A stretch of 34,080 nucleotides of DNA from a virus: the IMG/VR virus record IMGVR_UViG_3300027714_000057, positions 1 to 34,080 of that record; one strand, given 5' to 3'. The notes beneath the pieces were generated by a model. It was given only the letters and a program-made list of their open reading frames with translations. It searched no databases and was not told where the DNA came from. Position 1 is the first letter of the stretch; each line of letters starts with the position of its first letter. The position numbers and the translations under genes are program-made. Shown in pieces: positions 32,602-34,080 of this stretch.

Positions 32602-32716
32602 TGGTATAAAAAGAAGAGACAACACGAACCCTCACACCATATATTATAATGGAACTTTACTGTGAGCCAGGATCATAATACTATGATCGCACCAACCTTA
32701 ATGTCTCTAATAAAGT

Positions 32717-32959
32717 TTAACTAGTTCTCGTATTTTGTATTGTATTCCTCATATCTTCCGTGAAATATTTATGAGGATTGTTAAGTATCTCTACTCTCCA
32801 ATGTAATCTCTCTTCATCAACTGCACATTCATCACCCATACTAGTCAGTGTAGTCTCTCTGAGAGCTCTCAGTGTAGTCATGGCAGCCCTTGTTCTTCCA
32901 TACTTCAATAGGTTCATAACAATATCGATATCACTCAGCGTCTTATTAAAATCAGTCAT
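32717..32959 (-). CDS. Chimeric 80-aa protein with uvsX-derived C-terminal part
   Basis: Residues 1-46 (TDFNKTLSDIDIVMNLLKYG, RTRAAMTTLRALRETTLTSM) form a short helical region that I do not recognise. Residues 47-69 are built from uvs[17 protein letters not shown] (57-69) repeats UvsX 308-320 and comes from a 42-bp perfect match. It is preceded by a 19-bp match read in a different frame (RLHWR) and by an 11-bp match (VDEE). The gene has a good start (AGGA seven bases before the ATG) and two strong promoters upstream, so it may be expressed. Function unknown; the UvsX peptide alone has no catalytic motif. Confidence 0.6.
   Translation of the reverse strand: MTDFNKTLSDIDIVMNLLKYGRTRAAMTTLRALRETTLTSMGDECAVDEERLHWRVEILNNPHKYFTEDMRNTIQNTRTS
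32751..32821 (-). repeat. Three uvsX-derived tracts in rearranged order
   Basis: 32751-32792 is identical to 30843-30884 (42 bp). 32793-32811 is identical to 30764-30782 (19 bp). 32811-32821 is identical to 30753-30763 (11 bp). All are in the same orientation as in uvsX, but their order along the strand is reversed, and they join at GAGA/AGAG microhomologies. Confidence 0.85.
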
Positions 32960-32996
32960 TCAATTTTCCTGAGAGACTTTCAGTGGTTAATACCCT

Positions 32997-33013
32997 AGAT
33001 GGCAAATCCATCT
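32997..33013 (-). promoter_or_regulatory. Leader hairpin upstream of the chimeric gene
   Basis: Perfect 6-bp arms AGATGG and CCATCT flank a five-base loop. It lies in the untranslated leader, between the proximal promoter and the ribosome-binding site, 38 bases before the ATG. It could affect RNA stability or translation. Confidence 0.45.
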
Positions 33014-33040
33014 CCAGTAGCCTCTCTCTTCATTATCTTT

Positions 33041-33069
33041 ATAGTACCATACTAATACCTGTTTGTCAA
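33041..33069 (-). promoter_or_regulatory. Sigma70-type promoter, proximal, for the chimeric gene
   Basis: On the minus strand TTGACA (33064-33069) and TACTAT (33041-33046) are 17 bases apart. The next gene starts at 32959. Confidence 0.7.
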
Positions 33070-33082
33070 GAACAATCGTACA

Positions 33083-33148
33083 TTATTCTATATTTAATTC
33101 ATAGTGTATCATATATGTCACAATGTTATACAGTCTATAGTTATTCAT
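33083..33148 (-). CDS. Possible 21-aa leader peptide
   Basis: An ATG at 33146-33148 preceded by TTGAGGGTTA opens a 21-codon frame (NNYRLYNIVTYMIHYELNIE) that ends just before the proximal promoter. It starts 19 bases after the -10 of the distal promoter. It is too short for coding statistics and is listed only because of its ribosome-binding site and placement. Confidence 0.25.
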   Translation of the reverse strand: MNNYRLYNIVTYMIHYELNIE

Positions 33149-33166
33149 TAACCCTCAACATAGTTG

Positions 33167-33195
33167 AGTATATACTACTATATGGCCATTGTCAA
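33167..33195 (-). promoter_or_regulatory. Sigma70-type promoter, distal
   Basis: On the minus strand TTGACA (33190-33195) and TATACT (33167-33172) are 17 bases apart. This is the strongest match in the window. It lies in tandem with the proximal promoter 126 bp downstream. Confidence 0.75.
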
Positions 33196-33386
33196 GTCCC
33201 TTTATGAACTATTTCATCGATATTCATGGGGGAAACTAAGCTATCTGTGATAATATCTGAGTATGTGTGGAAATAATGCTGAAACTCTGCAAACTTTAAT
33301 CCCTATGACATATATCGTATATACCTTTATTTGTACCTTTTTAATATATGGTCAAATATGGGTATTTATGGGTTTCTGTGGTAGAC

Positions 33387-33788
33387 TTATCCGCAAAACC
33401 CCCAATTATCTTTATATGGAGTGTATTTACCTTCTCTCTTGAGAGCAATCCTCAAATTCTTTACATCTCCTGTGGCACTTCTAGGTATCATATACCATGT
33501 ATCATGAACTACATCATGCACAGCAAAGAAGTCTATAGACTCTGGTGGATATGGATATTTACCTTGTTTGCCTGACTTGACAGCGTTTGTTCCCTTACAG
33601 ATGTTGACATTACCATCTCCCTTGATAGATGATTTGACTTGCACTTTGAGTAGTTTACTATTAACATCTACAATAAGGTCATAATTTTCTGTTGTAAATG
33701 GTGTGCTTACACTATACCCATGTTCAATCATACATTTATGAGCAAATATCATCTCTGACCGTTCACCTTGTTTTACTGTATTCTTCAT
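33387..33788 (-). CDS. PD-(D/E)XK nuclease-like protein
   Basis: This 133-aa protein matches, from memory, the PDDEXK_5 type of small endonuclease-like proteins, some linked to group I introns. The pattern is KQGERSEMIFAHKCMIEHGY (acidic residue E9 or E12), then NYDLIVD with D37, then VQVKSS with Q50 and K52. This gives the E...D...QxK catalytic set. The C-terminal part DFFAVHDVVHDTWYMIPR is also family-like. It overlaps the stop of the SWIM gene by one base (TAATG). Possible roles are a DNA-processing nuclease in recombination/repair or a homing-type enzyme; no intron is visible here. The substrate cannot be told from the sequence. Confidence 0.75.
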   Translation of the reverse strand: MKNTVKQGERSEMIFAHKCMIEHGYSVSTPFTTENYDLIVDVNSKLLKVQVKSSIKGDGNVNICKGTNAVKSGKQGKYPYPPESIDFFAVHDVVHDTWYMIPRSATGDVKNLRIALKREGKYTPYKDNWGFCG

Positions 33789-33991
33789 TATCCCTCTAGC
33801 ATTGATACTACTTGTCTTGTATGTCTACATTTACTATTGTACATGAACCCTTTACACTCGCATGTAAATCCTTTATCATGCATTGTTATCTTGTATTCAT
33901 CACCCTTCTTACTACCAGCAACTGGCCATATGGTGTTTACGAGGAAATGGTTCTTGGTGTTGATTTCTTTTGATTTGTAATATCTTTTCAT
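33788..33991 (-). CDS. SWIM zinc-finger mini-protein
   Basis: This 67-aa protein has a C-terminal SWIM signature: C44-x-C46, eight residues, C55-x-H57 (FTCECKGFMYNSKCRHTRQV). SWIM fingers bind one zinc and are known for binding DNA or proteins; they occur in recombination-linked Sws1/Shu2 proteins and some transposases. The N-terminal 35 residues are basic with short strands (VNTIWPVAGSKKGDEYKITM). It overlaps the upstream gene by four bases (ATGA) and the nuclease gene by one base, so the three are translated together. It could be a DNA-binding partner of the nuclease; that is inference from coupling. Confidence 0.75.
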   Translation of the reverse strand: MKRYYKSKEINTKNHFLVNTIWPVAGSKKGDEYKITMHDKGFTCECKGFMYNSKCRHTRQVVSMLEG

Positions 33992-34080
33992 AGGGCATTA
34001 GCAACTACACGAAGTTTTGGAGATTTTTCAAGTTTTTCCATCGCAGATTTCAACCGTTCATAAACAGTGGTATCACTCAC
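33988..34080 (-). CDS. C-terminal end of an upstream gene (partial)
   Basis: An open minus-strand frame enters from the right edge and ends at TGA 33988-33990, giving 30 residues in the window: SDTTVYERLKSAMEKLEKSP followed by KLRVVANAL. They form a charged amphipathic helix. The stop overlaps the ATG of the SWIM gene (ATGA), which supports a real coding end. The GTG at the very edge may not be the start. The protein cannot be identified from this fragment. Confidence 0.6.
   Translation of the reverse strand: MSDTTVYERLKSAMEKLEKSPKLRVVANAL

Larger units (their letters stand above)
32347..32716. other. Structured non-coding segment
   Basis: These 370 bases hold no credible ORF on either strand and no tRNA that I can fold. 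They do hold several ordered elements: an eight-G run (32367-32374) complementary to 32520-32528, a 12-bp near-perfect stem (32548-32559 with 32590-32601), a perfect 7-bp hairpin (32671-32688) and one copy of an 18-base repeat. The segment could be a regulatory RNA, a leader or a replication-initiation region. The sequence alone does not decide. Confidence 0.5.
32960..33386. other. Promoter-bearing intergenic region
   Basis: These 427 bases separate the nuclease gene from the chimeric gene. They hold two sigma70-type promoters in tandem (33167-33195 and 33041-33069), a 17-base perfect hairpin (32997-33013) in the leader of the 80-aa gene and a possible 21-codon leader ORF (33083-33148). I see nothing credible in 33200-33386, and no terminator with a U-run. 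Confidence 0.6.

Noticed and set aside
32347-32716. tRNA gene in the non-coding segment
   Set aside because: No cloverleaf could be formed; GTTCAA and GGTTCG strings lack matching T-stem and acceptor arms.
33320-33355. TTGACC as another sigma70 promoter
   Set aside because: No acceptable -10 box lies at 16-18 bases; only a weak A/T-rich stretch is present.

Overview
The window looks like part of the genome of a marine T4-like myovirus (tailed dsDNA phage) of the kind that infects SAR11/Pelagibacter or picocyanobacteria. Evidence seen: low G+C (sampled lines about 30-33%), near-complete gene packing on the minus strand, T4-type late promoters reading TATAAATA, and a recognisable T4 baseplate/neck gene order. 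I infer the host range from composition and from the fibre repeats, which resemble those of marine phage contigs. No host marker gene is present.

Read along the minus strand (high to low coordinates), the layout is as follows. (1) 34080-33387: a three-gene coupled cluster, made of the end of an upstream gene, a SWIM zinc-finger mini-protein and a PD-(D/E)XK nuclease-like protein. (2) 33386-32083: a poorly coding, promoter- and hairpin-rich stretch. It holds a small gene (32717-32959) whose 3' part is assembled from pieces of the neighbouring uvsX gene, a structured non-coding segment (32347-32716) and a doubtful small ORF. (3) 32014-29157: an early/middle operon with a 69-aa protein, the recombinase UvsX, four small proteins (one a 57-aa membrane protein) and a 59-aa protein. 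(4) 29152-1: the late virion block, driven by nine visible TATAAATA elements. Its order is gp5 hub, a 202-aa protein, a PAAR spike tip, a 345-aa protein, gp25, gp6, a giant gp7-like wedge protein, repeat fibre A, a G+C-rich adhesin-like protein, gp8, a 2220-aa DUF4815-like structural protein, a 76-aa coiled-coil protein, repeat fibre B, a G+C-rich lectin-like adhesin, gp13, gp14, and fibre C, which runs off the left edge.

The late block builds one machine. gp5 and PAAR form the central puncturing device, gp25/gp6/gp7/gp8 form the baseplate wedges, the DUF4815-like protein and the fibres take the positions of T4 gp9-gp12/wac, and gp13/gp14 form the neck. The wedge genes are much longer than their T4 counterparts. 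They share short beta-rich repeats (a DGTD motif, a GExITG motif and a 64-residue domain), which points to module exchange among structural genes.

The most unusual features are the uvsX-derived chimeric small ORF, the structured non-coding segment beside it, and the recurring pair of a repeat fibre followed by a compositionally foreign adhesin. No tRNA, rRNA, CRISPR array or insertion sequence was found.
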